DNA of 64,000 nt from an uncultured Paracoccaceae bacterium (GTDB taxonomy: Bacteria; Pseudomonadota; Alphaproteobacteria; Rhodobacterales; Rhodobacteraceae): NCBI GenBank assembly GCA_947495795.1, contig CANMAI010000006.1, positions 124,001 to 188,000 of the forward strand. Reading direction: 5' to 3'. The notes beneath the pieces were generated by a model. That model searched no databases, had not been told where the DNA came from, and worked only from the letters and a program-made list of their open reading frames with translations. The translations under genes were made by a program, and so were the position numbers. Positions 1-7,186 of the stretch are shown here, piece after piece. Within the stretch, counting starts at the first letter, position 1; every line of letters begins with the position of its first letter.

Positions 1-378
1 GGGCGCTTCTTCTGCCGGTGCGGCAGCGGCTTCTTTTGCAGCTTCCGCCTTGGCGGCCTTCTCTTCGGCGCGCTCGGTTGCTTTCTTGCCAGGGGCGGCT
101 TTCTTCATGTTGGCACGTTCTTTTTTCGGAAGAACGTCAGCAGCTTCCAGCATCCGGGAGATCCGGTCCGTGACTTCTGCGCCCTGGCCGAGCCAGTGCT
201 TTACACGCTCCATATCCATTTTCACGCGGTCCTCGGAATCCTTTGGCAGAAGCGGGTTATAGGTGCCGATCTTCTCAATATAGCGGCCATCGCGGGGCAT
301 GCGGCTGTCGGCCACAACGATGCGATAGAAGGGGCGCTTCTTGGAGCCGCCGCGGGCGAGACGTATTTTAGTGGCCAT
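1..378 (-). CDS. rpsP: 30S ribosomal protein S16 (3' end cut by window edge)
   Basis: Small-subunit ribosomal protein S16, an assembly protein of the 30S body. The reading frame from the ATG at 378-376 begins [20 protein letters not shown] and continues [22 protein letters not shown], the classic S16 N-terminus. A good Shine-Dalgarno (AGGAG) lies just upstream at about 385-389. After residue ~80 the protein becomes Ala/Lys/Glu-rich, a C-terminal extension common in alphaproteobacteria; its stop is beyond base 1, so only 126 codons are visible. It is the last visible member of the minus-strand ffh...rpsP block, 38 bp after the chorismate mutase gene. Confidence 0.95.
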   Translation of the reverse strand, partial: MATKIRLARGGSKKRPFYRIVVADSRMPRDGRYIEKIGTYNPLLPKDSEDRVKMDMERVKHWLGQGAEVTDRISRMLEAADVLPKKERANMKKAAPGKKATERAEEKAAKAEAAKEAAAAPAEEAP

Positions 379-416
379 GTGTTTTCTCCTTGAAATATGG
401 CTGATATGTCAAACGG

Positions 417-722
417 TTAGCCGCTGACAGATTGGTGTTGTTCGTGGTGCCGGATCACTTCCGAAATCACGAAATTGAGGTATTTCTTGGCGAACTCGGG
501 ATCGAGATCGGCCTCCTCGGCGAGACGTTGCAGCCTCGCGATCTGGTCCTCTTCCCGCTTCGGGTCGGAGGGGGGCAGGGTGTGCTCGGCCTTCAGCTTG
601 CCCACGGCTTGCGTGTGCTTGAAGCGCTCGGCGAGCGTAAAGACGATGATGGCATCGAGCCTGTCGATGCTTTCGCGGTGGTCCGCCAGAAGGCTGGCCG
701 CGCGGGTGGTTATATCGGTCAT
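417..722 (-). CDS. Chorismate mutase, AroQ type
   Basis: A 101-residue all-helical protein that should convert chorismate to prephenate in the cytoplasm (Phe/Tyr branch). Seen in the sequence: helix 1 with R16, ESIDRLD, R33 and VGKLK (K42), and an REEDQI segment near residue 56, matching the active-site Arg/Lys/Glu pattern of AroQ mutases. The start ATG (722-720) is chosen because a CGGAG ribosome site precedes it and a longer upstream extension would run into the repeat element at 742-779. It lies between the GNAT array and rpsP; chorismate mutase between ffh and rpsP is a familiar order in Rhodobacteraceae. A dedicated promoter or operator is likely at the upstream iteron element. Confidence 0.88.
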   Translation of the reverse strand: MTDITTRAASLLADHRESIDRLDAIIVFTLAERFKHTQAVGKLKAEHTLPPSDPKREEDQIARLQRLAEEADLDPEFAKKYLNFVISEVIRHHEQHQSVSG

Positions 723-741
723 AGGCAGGCTCCGGCCAAGG

Positions 742-779
742 CTGGATTTGGTATGGTTTCGGTACGGGTTTGGTAATGC
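742..779 (-). repeat. 38-bp three-iteron element upstream of chorismate mutase (copy 1)
   Basis: Read on the minus strand this stretch is three consecutive 11-bp units, TTACCAAACCC, GTACCGAAACC and ATACCAAATCC, flanked by GCA and AG. The same 38 bp occur with only two mismatches at 61713-61750 on the plus strand upstream of another gene. It ends 19 bp before the chorismate mutase start codon, next to the ribosome site. The spacing of one unit per DNA turn suggests a multi-site operator or a promoter-associated repeat; the function is inferred, not known. Confidence 0.8.
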
Positions 780-798
780 GACTTGTTTTGTCGGGTAT

Positions 799-1296
799 TC
801 ATGACGCGGGCACCTCCGGATGGAGCCAGATATCGGCCTTTTCGTTGTGCGGTGCGGTGCCGACATTCCGTGCCCCGAGACGTTCGGCCAGCTTTTCAGA
901 GCGGGTGTTGCCGCGGATGATGAAGCTTGCGAGTGGCGCGCGGGGAAGGTGTGCATATCCCCAATCGCGGGCAGCTCTTGCGGCTTCCAATGCGAGGCCT
1001 TTGCCTTCAAAACCATCAAAGAGCACCCAACCAAGCTCTCGCCCTGATTTGTGGGGGGGGTGGTGGATGCCTGCAAAGCCCGCCGGCTTTTCCTCATGCT
1101 CTATCACCCACCAGCCGAAGCCAGCCAGCAGCCAATGGCCTGCCACGGCGGCGAGTTGACGGTATGCGCCTGCGACATCGAAGGGGCCGCCCACATCAAT
1201 AGAGCGAGGTGAGGCGTAGAAACGTACAAAGGCATCATGGTCGGCCATTTGCGGCGCGCGCAGCGTCAGCCGTTCTGTCGTTACGGTCGGGATCAT
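799..1296 (-). CDS. GNAT N-acetyltransferase, RimJ/RimL-like (array member 6)
   Basis: Predicted acetyl-CoA-dependent N-acetyltransferase of 165 residues. It shows the RimJ/L start TERLTLRAP (residues ~6-14), a GFAGI strand, the LGWVLFDGFEGKGLALEAA acetyl-CoA loop (~90-108), and the late NTRSEKLAERLGA helix. The ATG at 1296 overlaps the end of the previous GNAT gene by 4 bp (1293-1296), so translation is probably coupled. It is the last of six paralogues transcribed from the ffh side. The substrate is unknown; ribosomal protein or small-molecule amines are both possible. Confidence 0.85.
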   Translation of the reverse strand: MIPTVTTERLTLRAPQMADHDAFVRFYASPRSIDVGGPFDVAGAYRQLAAVAGHWLLAGFGWWVIEHEEKPAGFAGIHHPPHKSGRELGWVLFDGFEGKGLALEAARAARDWGYAHLPRAPLASFIIRGNTRSEKLAERLGARNVGTAPHNEKADIWLHPEVPAS

Positions 1297-1805
1297 GCGG
1301 GCCTCATATGTCGGTAGATGAGGTCGTTCGGATCTGCGCGCGGCGCGTCCAGGTCGGCCTTCGCGCCGAGCCGTTCGGCCAGCGCGATGGAGGCCGTGTT
1401 GGCCGGATCTATGCAGGAGACGAAGGTGGAAAAACCGCCGGAGCCAAAGCCCCAGTTTCGGGCGGCTTCTGCTGCTTCGGCGGCGATCCCCTGTCCCTCT
1501 GCCTCTGGTGCGAGGAACCAGCCAAGCTCCAGCTCCGGATCGTGCGGGCTGAGGCCGAAGCCGGTGAAGCCTGCAAGCTGGTTTTTGGCCCGCAGCCAGA
1601 TCGCCCAATAGCCTGCGCCATCCACGATCCACCCGGCGATGGCGGAGGCGAAATCGTACCAGGCCTCTATCCGCGTCATCGGGCCGCCCATGAAGCGGGC
1701 GCGATCGCTTGCCATGATGGCGGCATAGGGCTCAAAATCGGCGCGGGTGGGTGCGCAGAGATCGAGCCTTGCGGTGGCAAGGGTAGGGATGGCGTGGGTC
1801 CTCAT
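1293..1805 (-). CDS. GNAT N-acetyltransferase, RimJ/RimL-like (array member 5)
   Basis: A 170-residue GNAT protein starting MRTHAIPTLATARLDL. It has the characteristic LELGWFLAPEAEGQGIAAEA acetyl-CoA binding segment (~residues 93-112), the DPANTASIALAERLGA helix near 140 and the RHMRPA tail seen in several neighbours as RHPGPEA. It overlaps both neighbours by 4 bp (ATGA junctions at 1293-1296 and 1802-1805). It is more divergent at the N-terminus (LCAP in place of LRAP) than the other copies. The substrate cannot be told from sequence. Confidence 0.85.
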   Translation of the reverse strand: MRTHAIPTLATARLDLCAPTRADFEPYAAIMASDRARFMGGPMTRIEAWYDFASAIAGWIVDGAGYWAIWLRAKNQLAGFTGFGLSPHDPELELGWFLAPEAEGQGIAAEAAEAARNWGFGSGGFSTFVSCIDPANTASIALAERLGAKADLDAPRADPNDLIYRHMRPA

Positions 1806-2329
1806 GGTGCGCTTTCCGGCTCCGGCTCTGGCAGCACGAAGACATCACGTGTGACGCCATCGGGGAAGGTTTCGCGGCGCACGACCTTACCGCCAAGCCC
1901 TTCAGCTAGGCGGCGGGCGGCGGCGTTTTCGTCCCGCATATGCGTTTCGACATTTGGCCAGCGCAGAGTCTGGCAGGCGAAGCGGATGACGGCGCGGGAG
2001 GCTTCGGCCGCATAGCCGTGGCCGCGATGTTCAGGCATCAGCCACCATGTAAGCTCGTGACTGGGCCAGCCGATGGGGTGGACAATGCCACAGCCGCCGA
2101 TGGCCTGATTATCCTCGCGCCGCTCCATGATCCATTTGCCGAAGCCCTGAAGGTGCCAGTGGCCGAGATCAGCGCAAAGCTTCTGGTAGGCCTGATCGGA
2201 GCGGAGCGGGCCACCGTAATTGCCGGAGCCTTCGGCATCGGCGTAGAAATCGCGGTAAAGCCCGAAATCGCTTGGCGCGGGTGCGCGAAGAGTCAGACGT
2301 TCGGTTTTGAGATGCGGGATCGTTGTCAT
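1802..2329 (-). CDS. GNAT N-acetyltransferase, RimJ/RimL-like (array member 4)
   Basis: A 175-residue paralogue beginning MTTIPHLKTERLTLRAPAPSDF. The LTWWLMPEHRGHGYAAEASR segment (~97-116) is the acetyl-CoA pyrophosphate loop (R/Q-x-x-G-x-G/A). The C-terminus is unlike the others, ending in an acidic PEPEPESAP tail instead of a RHPGPEAA-type end. ATGA overlaps at both ends place it in the coupled array. Family assignment is firm; substrate unknown. Confidence 0.86.
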   Translation of the reverse strand: MTTIPHLKTERLTLRAPAPSDFGLYRDFYADAEGSGNYGGPLRSDQAYQKLCADLGHWHLQGFGKWIMERREDNQAIGGCGIVHPIGWPSHELTWWLMPEHRGHGYAAEASRAVIRFACQTLRWPNVETHMRDENAAARRLAEGLGGKVVRRETFPDGVTRDVFVLPEPEPESAP

Positions 2330-2832
2330 GCTGCCTCCGGTGCTGGGTGACGGTAGACGAGATCTTCCCGGTCCGGCCGCTCTGCCGCGTCATCGCGTGC
2401 GACGCCGAGCCGCTGGGCAAGTGCGATGGAGCGGGCATTGGCCGGATCGATATAGCTGACGGCCGTGGTCCAGCCGAGATCGCCGAAGACATGCAAGAGA
2501 ACGGCGCGCGCGGCCTCCGCCACGTAGCCCTTGCCCTCATGTTCCGGGTTCCAGATCGTCCAGCCAATCTCCCGCTCCGGCCAGGGCACGGGGAACCAGG
2601 CGCCGCAGCCGCCAAGCGGCTGGCCTGTGGCTTTGTCGCAGAATGTGAACGTGCCGAAGCCGTGGATATCCCAGTGGCCCATAATGGCGGCAAAGGCCCG
2701 CCATGCGCGGCCTGCGTCCGTATCCGTGCCACCGCCGATGAAGCGGGCGCGGTCCGTGCAGAAAAAGGCCGTCCAGGCCGGGATGTCACCGGCCTGTGGT
2801 TTGCGGAGTGAGAGGCGCGCGGTTTCCAGCAT
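2326..2832 (-). CDS. GNAT N-acetyltransferase, RimJ/RimL-like (array member 3)
   Basis: A 168-residue GNAT protein. The start MLETARLSLRKPQAGDIPAW at 2832 is preferred because its ATG overlaps the stop of the preceding gene by one base (TGATG), and the upstream in-frame extension overlaps the neighbour out of frame. It carries EIGWTIWNPEHEGKGYVAEA (acetyl-CoA loop, ~90-109) and DPANARSIALAQRLGV, and ends in RHPAPEAA. This copy uses K in LRKP where others have LRAP. Member of the six-gene paralogous run. Confidence 0.86.
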   Translation of the reverse strand: MLETARLSLRKPQAGDIPAWTAFFCTDRARFIGGGTDTDAGRAWRAFAAIMGHWDIHGFGTFTFCDKATGQPLGGCGAWFPVPWPEREIGWTIWNPEHEGKGYVAEAARAVLLHVFGDLGWTTAVSYIDPANARSIALAQRLGVARDDAAERPDREDLVYRHPAPEAA

Positions 2833-3350
2833 CACGCAGCCTCCGGCCCGGGATGGCGGTAGATGGGCATTTCGCCGTAATCCGTATGGGTGAAGCTGCC
2901 CTCGCGCACGGCACCCAGACGTTCTGCCAGGGCAACGGAGCGGGTATTGTCGGGCAGGACGCAACTGACGGCGGTGGTCCAGCCGAGTGTTTCATAGGCA
3001 TAAGCGCGGCTGGCAAGTGCGGCCTCGTATGCGATGCCGCGGCCTTCGCCTGCGTCGAAGACAGACCATGCAATTTCCGGTTCCGGCCAGCCGACGGGAA
3101 AGAAAAGGCCGACCACGCCAAGCGGTTCGGAAGTGGCGGTATCGGTGACCATCCAGCGTCCGTATCCGCGCAGCTGCCAATGCCCGATCAGCGCGGCGAG
3201 GCGTGTGAAGGATTGCGTCTGAGAGTAGGGACCGCCCACGCCTGCCGAACGCGGTGATGCGCAGAAGGCGGCATAGGGCGCGAAATCCTCCATCATCGGG
3301 GCGCGCAGCGTCAGCCGTTCGGTTGTGAGCGTGGGGATGGAGACGGTCAT
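2832..3350 (-). CDS. GNAT N-acetyltransferase, RimJ/RimL-like (array member 2)
   Basis: A 172-residue GNAT protein, MTVSIPTLTTERLTLRAP at the N-terminus, with EIAWSVFDAGEGRGIAYEAA (~94-113), LPDNTRSVALAERLGA and the RHPGPEAA tail that it shares with member 1. It overlaps member 1 by 4 bp (3347-3350) and abuts member 3 by one base. Members 1 and 2 look like the closest pair in the array, judging from the shared C-terminal RHPGPEAA and matching YGRWM/FGLWA core positions, consistent with recent tandem duplication. Confidence 0.87.
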   Translation of the reverse strand: MTVSIPTLTTERLTLRAPMMEDFAPYAAFCASPRSAGVGGPYSQTQSFTRLAALIGHWQLRGYGRWMVTDTATSEPLGVVGLFFPVGWPEPEIAWSVFDAGEGRGIAYEAALASRAYAYETLGWTTAVSCVLPDNTRSVALAERLGAVREGSFTHTDYGEMPIYRHPGPEAA

Positions 3351-3868
3351 GCGGCCTCCGGTCCCGGATGGCGCCAGACATGCATGTGCCCGAAACGCTC
3401 ATGCTTGAAGGTGCCGTCCGGCGTGGCGGAGAGGCGCTTGGCGACGTTGATGGAGCCCTCATTGGCGGGATCGATCAGGCTGATGGCGGTTTTCCAGCCG
3501 AGTTTGGTATAGGCATATTCGCGGGCCTTGAGGGCCGCTTCCGTGGCGTAGCCCTTGCCTTGGCCATGCTCCATCAGCGTCCAGCCAATCTCCCGCTCCG
3601 GCCAGCCTTCGGGATGCCAAAGGCCGGTGCGGCCCTGATATGTGCCGGTGGCTTTCTCCTCCAACGCCCAGAGGCCGAAGCCGCGCAGCATCCAATGTCC
3701 GATGACGGAGGCGATCGTGCGCCAAGTCTGTTCCGCGCTGATCGGGCCGCCGACGAAATGGGAAGCTTTCGAGGCATAGAAGCGGTATTCATGCTCCATA
3801 TCCCCAGCGCAGGGCGCGCGAAGGATCAGACGCTCCGTTTCCAGCGTGGGGATTGTGAAGGTGCTCAT
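3347..3868 (-). CDS. GNAT N-acetyltransferase, RimJ/RimL-like (array member 1)
   Basis: A 173-residue GNAT enzyme starting MSTFTIPTLETERLILRAP at 3868 (a longer in-frame extension overlaps the upstream membrane gene and is rejected). It has EIGWTLMEHGQGKGYATEAA (~96-115) as the acetyl-CoA loop, DPANEGSINVAKRLSA, and RHPGPEAA at the end. First of the six GNAT genes in transcription order, overlapping the YeeE-type gene by 4 bp (3865-3868). Likely cytoplasmic; substrate unknown. Confidence 0.87.
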   Translation of the reverse strand: MSTFTIPTLETERLILRAPCAGDMEHEYRFYASKASHFVGGPISAEQTWRTIASVIGHWMLRGFGLWALEEKATGTYQGRTGLWHPEGWPEREIGWTLMEHGQGKGYATEAALKAREYAYTKLGWKTAISLIDPANEGSINVAKRLSATPDGTFKHERFGHMHVWRHPGPEAA

Positions 3869-4290
3869 GCCTGTTGGCCTCTCAGGAGAGGCAGGCGCGG
3901 CTTCAGGGCCATGCCGGCGAGCATCGCAGCAAGGAAGAGCGCACCCTGCCAGCCGCCATAGCTGAGGGAGGCAAGTGCGGGGCCGGGGCAGAGGCCGACC
4001 AGAGCCCAGCCCGCGCCGAAGAGGGCGGAGCCTGCGAGGAGGTTCCTGTCCAGCTTCTGGGGAGCCATCTCGGGGATCGGTGTGCCGAGGGCTGCGGTGC
4101 AATGGGTTTTGGCGTAGCGCCATGCGAGGGCCATTGGAATGATGGCACCGCCGAGGACGAAGGCCAGCGTCGGATCCCACGCGCCAAAGATATCGAGCCA
4201 ACCCTGCACTTTGCTCGTGTCCGTCATGCCGGACACGAGGAGGCCCGCACCGAAAACTGCGCCTGCGAGGAGGGCGGTGAGGTTGCGCAT
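3865..4290 (-). CDS. YeeE/YedE-like membrane protein, C-terminal-half type (DUF6691-like)
   Basis: A 141-residue integral membrane protein with about four hydrophobic segments. GLLVSGMTDTSKVQGWLDI near residues 15-33 and the GLCPGPALASL motif near 103 are hallmarks of the second half of the YeeE/YedE (thiosulfate/sulfur transport) fold; the Cys in GLCPG is the conserved thiol. It starts exactly where the partner gene ends (one-base overlap at 4290), so the two probably assemble as a split transporter. The transported species (a reduced sulfur compound) is inferred from the family. Confidence 0.8.
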   Translation of the reverse strand: MRNLTALLAGAVFGAGLLVSGMTDTSKVQGWLDIFGAWDPTLAFVLGGAIIPMALAWRYAKTHCTAALGTPIPEMAPQKLDRNLLAGSALFGAGWALVGLCPGPALASLSYGGWQGALFLAAMLAGMALKPRLPLLRGQQA

Positions 4291-4721
4291 CAGATCAGCC
4301 CCAGCATGTGGCGGGCGATCAGCATCGTTGCGGCTCCGGCGGCGAGATAGGCAAGTGTTGCGCCGATGCCGCGCAGCGAGAGGCGGGAGATGCCGCAGAC
4401 GCCGTGGCCCGAGGTGCAACCATTGGCCATGCGTGTGCCGAGGCCGACGAGGAGGCCACCCGCGATCAGGATCGCGGGGCTGGAGGTTGCGTTCGTTTCC
4501 GGGCGGAGCGCGAGGGCCAGAAGGGCGGGTGCGGCGATGAGGCCCGCGATGAAGGCGAGGCGCTCGATCGCATTGCTGCGGCCCGTGCCGTCAACAAGGC
4601 CACCGACAAGCCCGCTCGCCCCCATGATCCGCCCGTTGATCAGGAGGAACAGGGCGGCTGCACAGCCGATCATCAGGCCGCCCGCGAGGCCCCAGAGCCA
4701 GTCTGCCGGGATGCCTGTCAC
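4290..4721 (-). CDS. YeeE/YedE family membrane protein (N-terminal-half type)
   Basis: A 143-residue membrane protein beginning MTGIPADWLWGLAGGLMIG. It carries GRIMGASGLVGGLVDG near residue 30 and the signature NGCTSGHGVCGISRLS near residues 100-114, with the two Cys positions typical of YeeE/YedE sulfur-compound channels. Together with the next gene it forms the two-gene version of this family. It overlaps the secreted-protein gene by 4 bp (4718-4721), so the pair is co-translated with the ffh operon. Possible role: thiosulfate or related sulfur uptake; this is family-based only. Confidence 0.82.
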   Translation of the reverse strand: MTGIPADWLWGLAGGLMIGCAAALFLLINGRIMGASGLVGGLVDGTGRSNAIERLAFIAGLIAAPALLALALRPETNATSSPAILIAGGLLVGLGTRMANGCTSGHGVCGISRLSLRGIGATLAYLAAGAATMLIARHMLGLI

Positions 4722-5155
4722 TGGTTTGCCCCTTGAAAGACGGGCTGGTTGGCCTTGCGGCCGAAGGCGCTGGTTGCGGCTTCAGCAGGTTGGCCGGTTG
4801 CATCCCTGAAGGCTCTCAGCTTTGCGGGATCCGCGAGCGGGGAGTCTGCGACGCCCTCTGCTGCTTCGAGCTGGGCCGTGGCGCAGCTGGCCGTTGCAGC
4901 AAAGGAGGGCGCGCCTTCGGGTGTGCAGGTTTTGAGAAGGTCGCGGCCATCCTGACCGTATATTTCTTCTATCGAGGCGATCACCGGAAGGGCCGCCTGC
5001 TCGCGTTTGAGGCAATCGCGACGGCCGATGAGGTTCTTGTTCTGCTCCTCGCAGAGAGACTGGACCCAGGGTGCCACGGATTGGGCTGCAACGGGTGCGG
5101 CAGCGACGAGGGCGAATATGAGAAGAGTTGTTGAGAGAAGAGCTGGGCGGATCAT
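4718..5155 (-). CDS. Uncharacterised secreted protein with conserved cysteines
   Basis: I do not recognise the family. It has 145 residues with a clear Sec signal peptide (MIRPALLSTTLLIFALVAAA, cleavage predicted after PVAAQ near residue 24). The mature part contains four Cys (SLCEEQ, RRDCLK, KTCTPEG, ASCATA), suggesting two disulfides in the periplasm. The ATG at 5155 overlaps the ffh stop by 4 bp, so it depends on ffh translation. The location beside a sulfur-type transporter pair makes a periplasmic partner possible, but nothing in the sequence proves this. Confidence 0.7.
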   Translation of the reverse strand: MIRPALLSTTLLIFALVAAAPVAAQSVAPWVQSLCEEQNKNLIGRRDCLKREQAALPVIASIEEIYGQDGRDLLKTCTPEGAPSFAATASCATAQLEAAEGVADSPLADPAKLRAFRDATGQPAEAATSAFGRKANQPVFQGANQ

Positions 5156-6648
5156 TTCTTTTTCCCGAAACCGGAGAGGCCGGGGGGGAGCTGCGCACCG
5201 CCGCCAAGGCCGGGGAAACCCGGAGGCAGGCTGCCTTCGGCGGGCATATCGGGCATACCGGCGGGCATGCCTCCGGGCGGCATCGCGGGCATACCACCTT
5301 TGCCGAACATGCCACCGAGTGAGCGCATGAGGCCCTTTTTCCCCATCTTGCCCATCTTTTTCATCATGTCGGCCATCTGGCGGTGCATCTTGAGAAGCTT
5401 GTTCAGCTCGCTCACTTCCTGCCCCGCGCCCCTGGCGATGCGTTTCTTTCGGCTGGCCTGAAGGATCTGCGGGTTGGCGCGTTCCTTCTTCGTCATCGAT
5501 TGGATGAGCGCGATCTGGCGCTTGAGAACGCTGTCGTCGAAACCCGCGTCTTCGATCTGTTTGGCCATTTTGCCCATACCCGGCATCATGCCCATCATGC
5601 CCTGCATACCGCCCATCTTGATCATCTGTTCCAGCTGGCCGCGCAGGTCGTTCATGTTGAACTGACCTTTCTGGAAGCGCTTCATCATGCGCTCGGCCTG
5701 TTCGGCCTCAATCGTTTCCTGCGCTTTTTCAACGAGGCTGACGATATCGCCCATGCCGAGGATACGGCCCGCGACGCGTTCGGCGTGGAAGGGTTCCAGC
5801 GCATCCATCTTCTCGCCGAGGCCGACGAATTTGATCGGCTGGCCGGTAACGGCGCGCATCGACAGGGCGGCACCGCCACGGCCATCGCCATCCATCCGTG
5901 TGAGGACGACGCCGGAAATGCCGATGCGGGTGTCGAAATTCTCTGCCGTGTTCACGGCGTCCTGCCCGGTGAGGCCATCGACAACCAGCAGCGTCTCATG
6001 CGGTTTTGTGGCGTCGCGGACGGCTTCGACTTCGCTCATCAGCTCGTCATCGATGGAGAGGCGGCCTGCAGTATCGAGCATGAAGACATCGTAGCCGCCG
6101 AGCGTCGCCTGTTGTTTGGCGCGTTTGGAGATGGCGACGGGATCCTGCCCCGCCACGATTGGAAGGGTATCGACGCCGATCTGCGTGCCCAGAGTTGCCA
6201 GCTGTTCCATCGCGGCGGGCCGGCGCGTATCGAGGCTGGCCATCAGCACGCGCTTGCCCTGCTTCTCGGTGAGGTGCTTGGCTAGCTTGGCGGTGGTGGT
6301 GGTCTTGCCGCCGCCCTGCAGGCCCACCATCAGGATCGGCGCGGGCGGGCTATCGACCTTGAGGCTGCCGATATCCTTCTCGTCGCCTGCCAGAACATGC
6401 ACCAGCTCGTCATGCACGATTTTCACGACCTGCTGGCCGGGGGTAACGGATTTGGTGACGTTCTGGCCGGTGGCCTTTTCCTGCACGGCCTTGACGAAAT
6501 CGCGCGCCACGGGAAGCGAGACATCGGCCTCCAGAAGGGCCACGCGGACTTCGCGGAGCGCTGTGGCAACATCGGCATCCGACAGAGCACCTTGTTTGGT
6601 GAGCCTGTCCAGCACGCCGCCGAGGCGTTCAGATAAATTCTCAAACAT
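5152..6648 (-). CDS. ffh: Signal recognition particle protein Ffh (SRP54)
   Basis: GTPase of the signal recognition particle, targeting inner-membrane proteins co-translationally with 4.5S RNA and FtsY. The 498 residues start MFENLSERLGGVLDRL (four-helix N domain). The G domain has GLQGGGKTTTTAKLA (P-loop, ~107-121), DTAGRL and TRMDGDGRGGAALS. The M domain (from ~300) is Met-rich with the RNA-binding helix MTKKERANPQIL and the GGMQGMMGMMPGM finger loop, ending in a Gly/Pro/Met-rich tail. The ATG at 6648 is chosen over a longer extension that would read into the hairpin leader. First gene of the long minus-strand operon. Confidence 0.97.
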   Translation of the reverse strand: MFENLSERLGGVLDRLTKQGALSDADVATALREVRVALLEADVSLPVARDFVKAVQEKATGQNVTKSVTPGQQVVKIVHDELVHVLAGDEKDIGSLKVDSPPAPILMVGLQGGGKTTTTAKLAKHLTEKQGKRVLMASLDTRRPAAMEQLATLGTQIGVDTLPIVAGQDPVAISKRAKQQATLGGYDVFMLDTAGRLSIDDELMSEVEAVRDATKPHETLLVVDGLTGQDAVNTAENFDTRIGISGVVLTRMDGDGRGGAALSMRAVTGQPIKFVGLGEKMDALEPFHAERVAGRILGMGDIVSLVEKAQETIEAEQAERMMKRFQKGQFNMNDLRGQLEQMIKMGGMQGMMGMMPGMGKMAKQIEDAGFDDSVLKRQIALIQSMTKKERANPQILQASRKKRIARGAGQEVSELNKLLKMHRQMADMMKKMGKMGKKGLMRSLGGMFGKGGMPAMPPGGMPAGMPDMPAEGSLPPGFPGLGGGAQLPPGLSGFGKKK

Positions 6649-6700
6649 AGGGCAGCCCCTTTGAGTCTTGTTGCGGTGATCCTGTGGACCACCAAAGCAG

Positions 6701-6780
6701 AAAAGCCTCCGTGGGCGCAACGCGCTGACGGAGGGCGATCCTGAATATATGTCAGGACCGAAGGGTTTTCACCTTCGGAA
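6701..6780 (-). promoter_or_regulatory. Structured ffh leader: three consecutive hairpins, last one terminator-like
   Basis: Three inverted repeats in a row lie 50-130 bp upstream of ffh: CCGAAGG/CCTTCGG (6758-6764 with 6772-6778), TCCTGA/TCAGGA (6739-6744 with 6752-6757), and CCTCCGT/ACGGAGG with an inner GCGC/GCGC (6706-6712 with 6728-6734). In the ffh direction the last hairpin is followed by CTTTTCT, so it can act as an attenuator or terminator. A structured-RNA candidate named ffh motif has been described upstream of ffh in alphaproteobacteria, as I recall; I cannot test membership here. Confidence 0.6.
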
Positions 6781-6847
6781 GTTGAGGCGGATATACAGGA
6801 TTCACACCCGAAATCAAGGCCGTTTCAGGTGTTGTGGGTTTTCTTGA

Positions 6848-7186
6848 TCAGACCCGGAAATCATTTGCCCAGACGCAGAGAAGGCTGATGGGAAGATCCT
6901 CCAAGGTTGCAAGTGCTTCCGTGCTTCGGAAGGTGCCGCTTTCGTCATAAGTGACGGCGCGGGCAAACGAGCTCTGACTGTTGCCGTAATCGATATCGAC
7001 CGCATTGTGCGCGTTCCATCCTCGAAGAACACGAACCGCTGGTCGCTGTCACCAAAGATCGTCCGCTCGCTGGAGCGATCTCCGCTGGCTCTAAGTAAAC
7101 GTCGTCTTGCACCAGTCGTGGTTCGGTCGTTCGGGGAAGATGGCGGAATGTTTGCGCGGCAGATGTCTCTTTTGATCGAGGGTCGA
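6848..7186 (-). pseudogene. Probable frameshifted gene remnant
   Basis: No single frame is convincing, but protein-like text runs through several frames on the minus strand. One frame gives a segment ending DDVYLEPAEIAPASG, a second reads RTIFGDSDQRFVFFE, and a third continues GWNAHNAVDIDYGNSQ and ends SLLCVWANDFRV then TGA at 6850-6848. Joined by single-base shifts they would form one ~100-residue protein. I read this as a decayed gene downstream of the small zinc-ribbon gene, or alternatively sequence errors in a real gene. The family is not recognised. Confidence 0.4.

Noticed and set aside
6735-6780. A 4.5S SRP RNA gene on the plus strand, because GTCAGGACCGAAGG resembles the SRP core
   Set aside because: The AAGCAGCC part of the core and the long flanking stem are missing; the hairpins fit a leader structure better.
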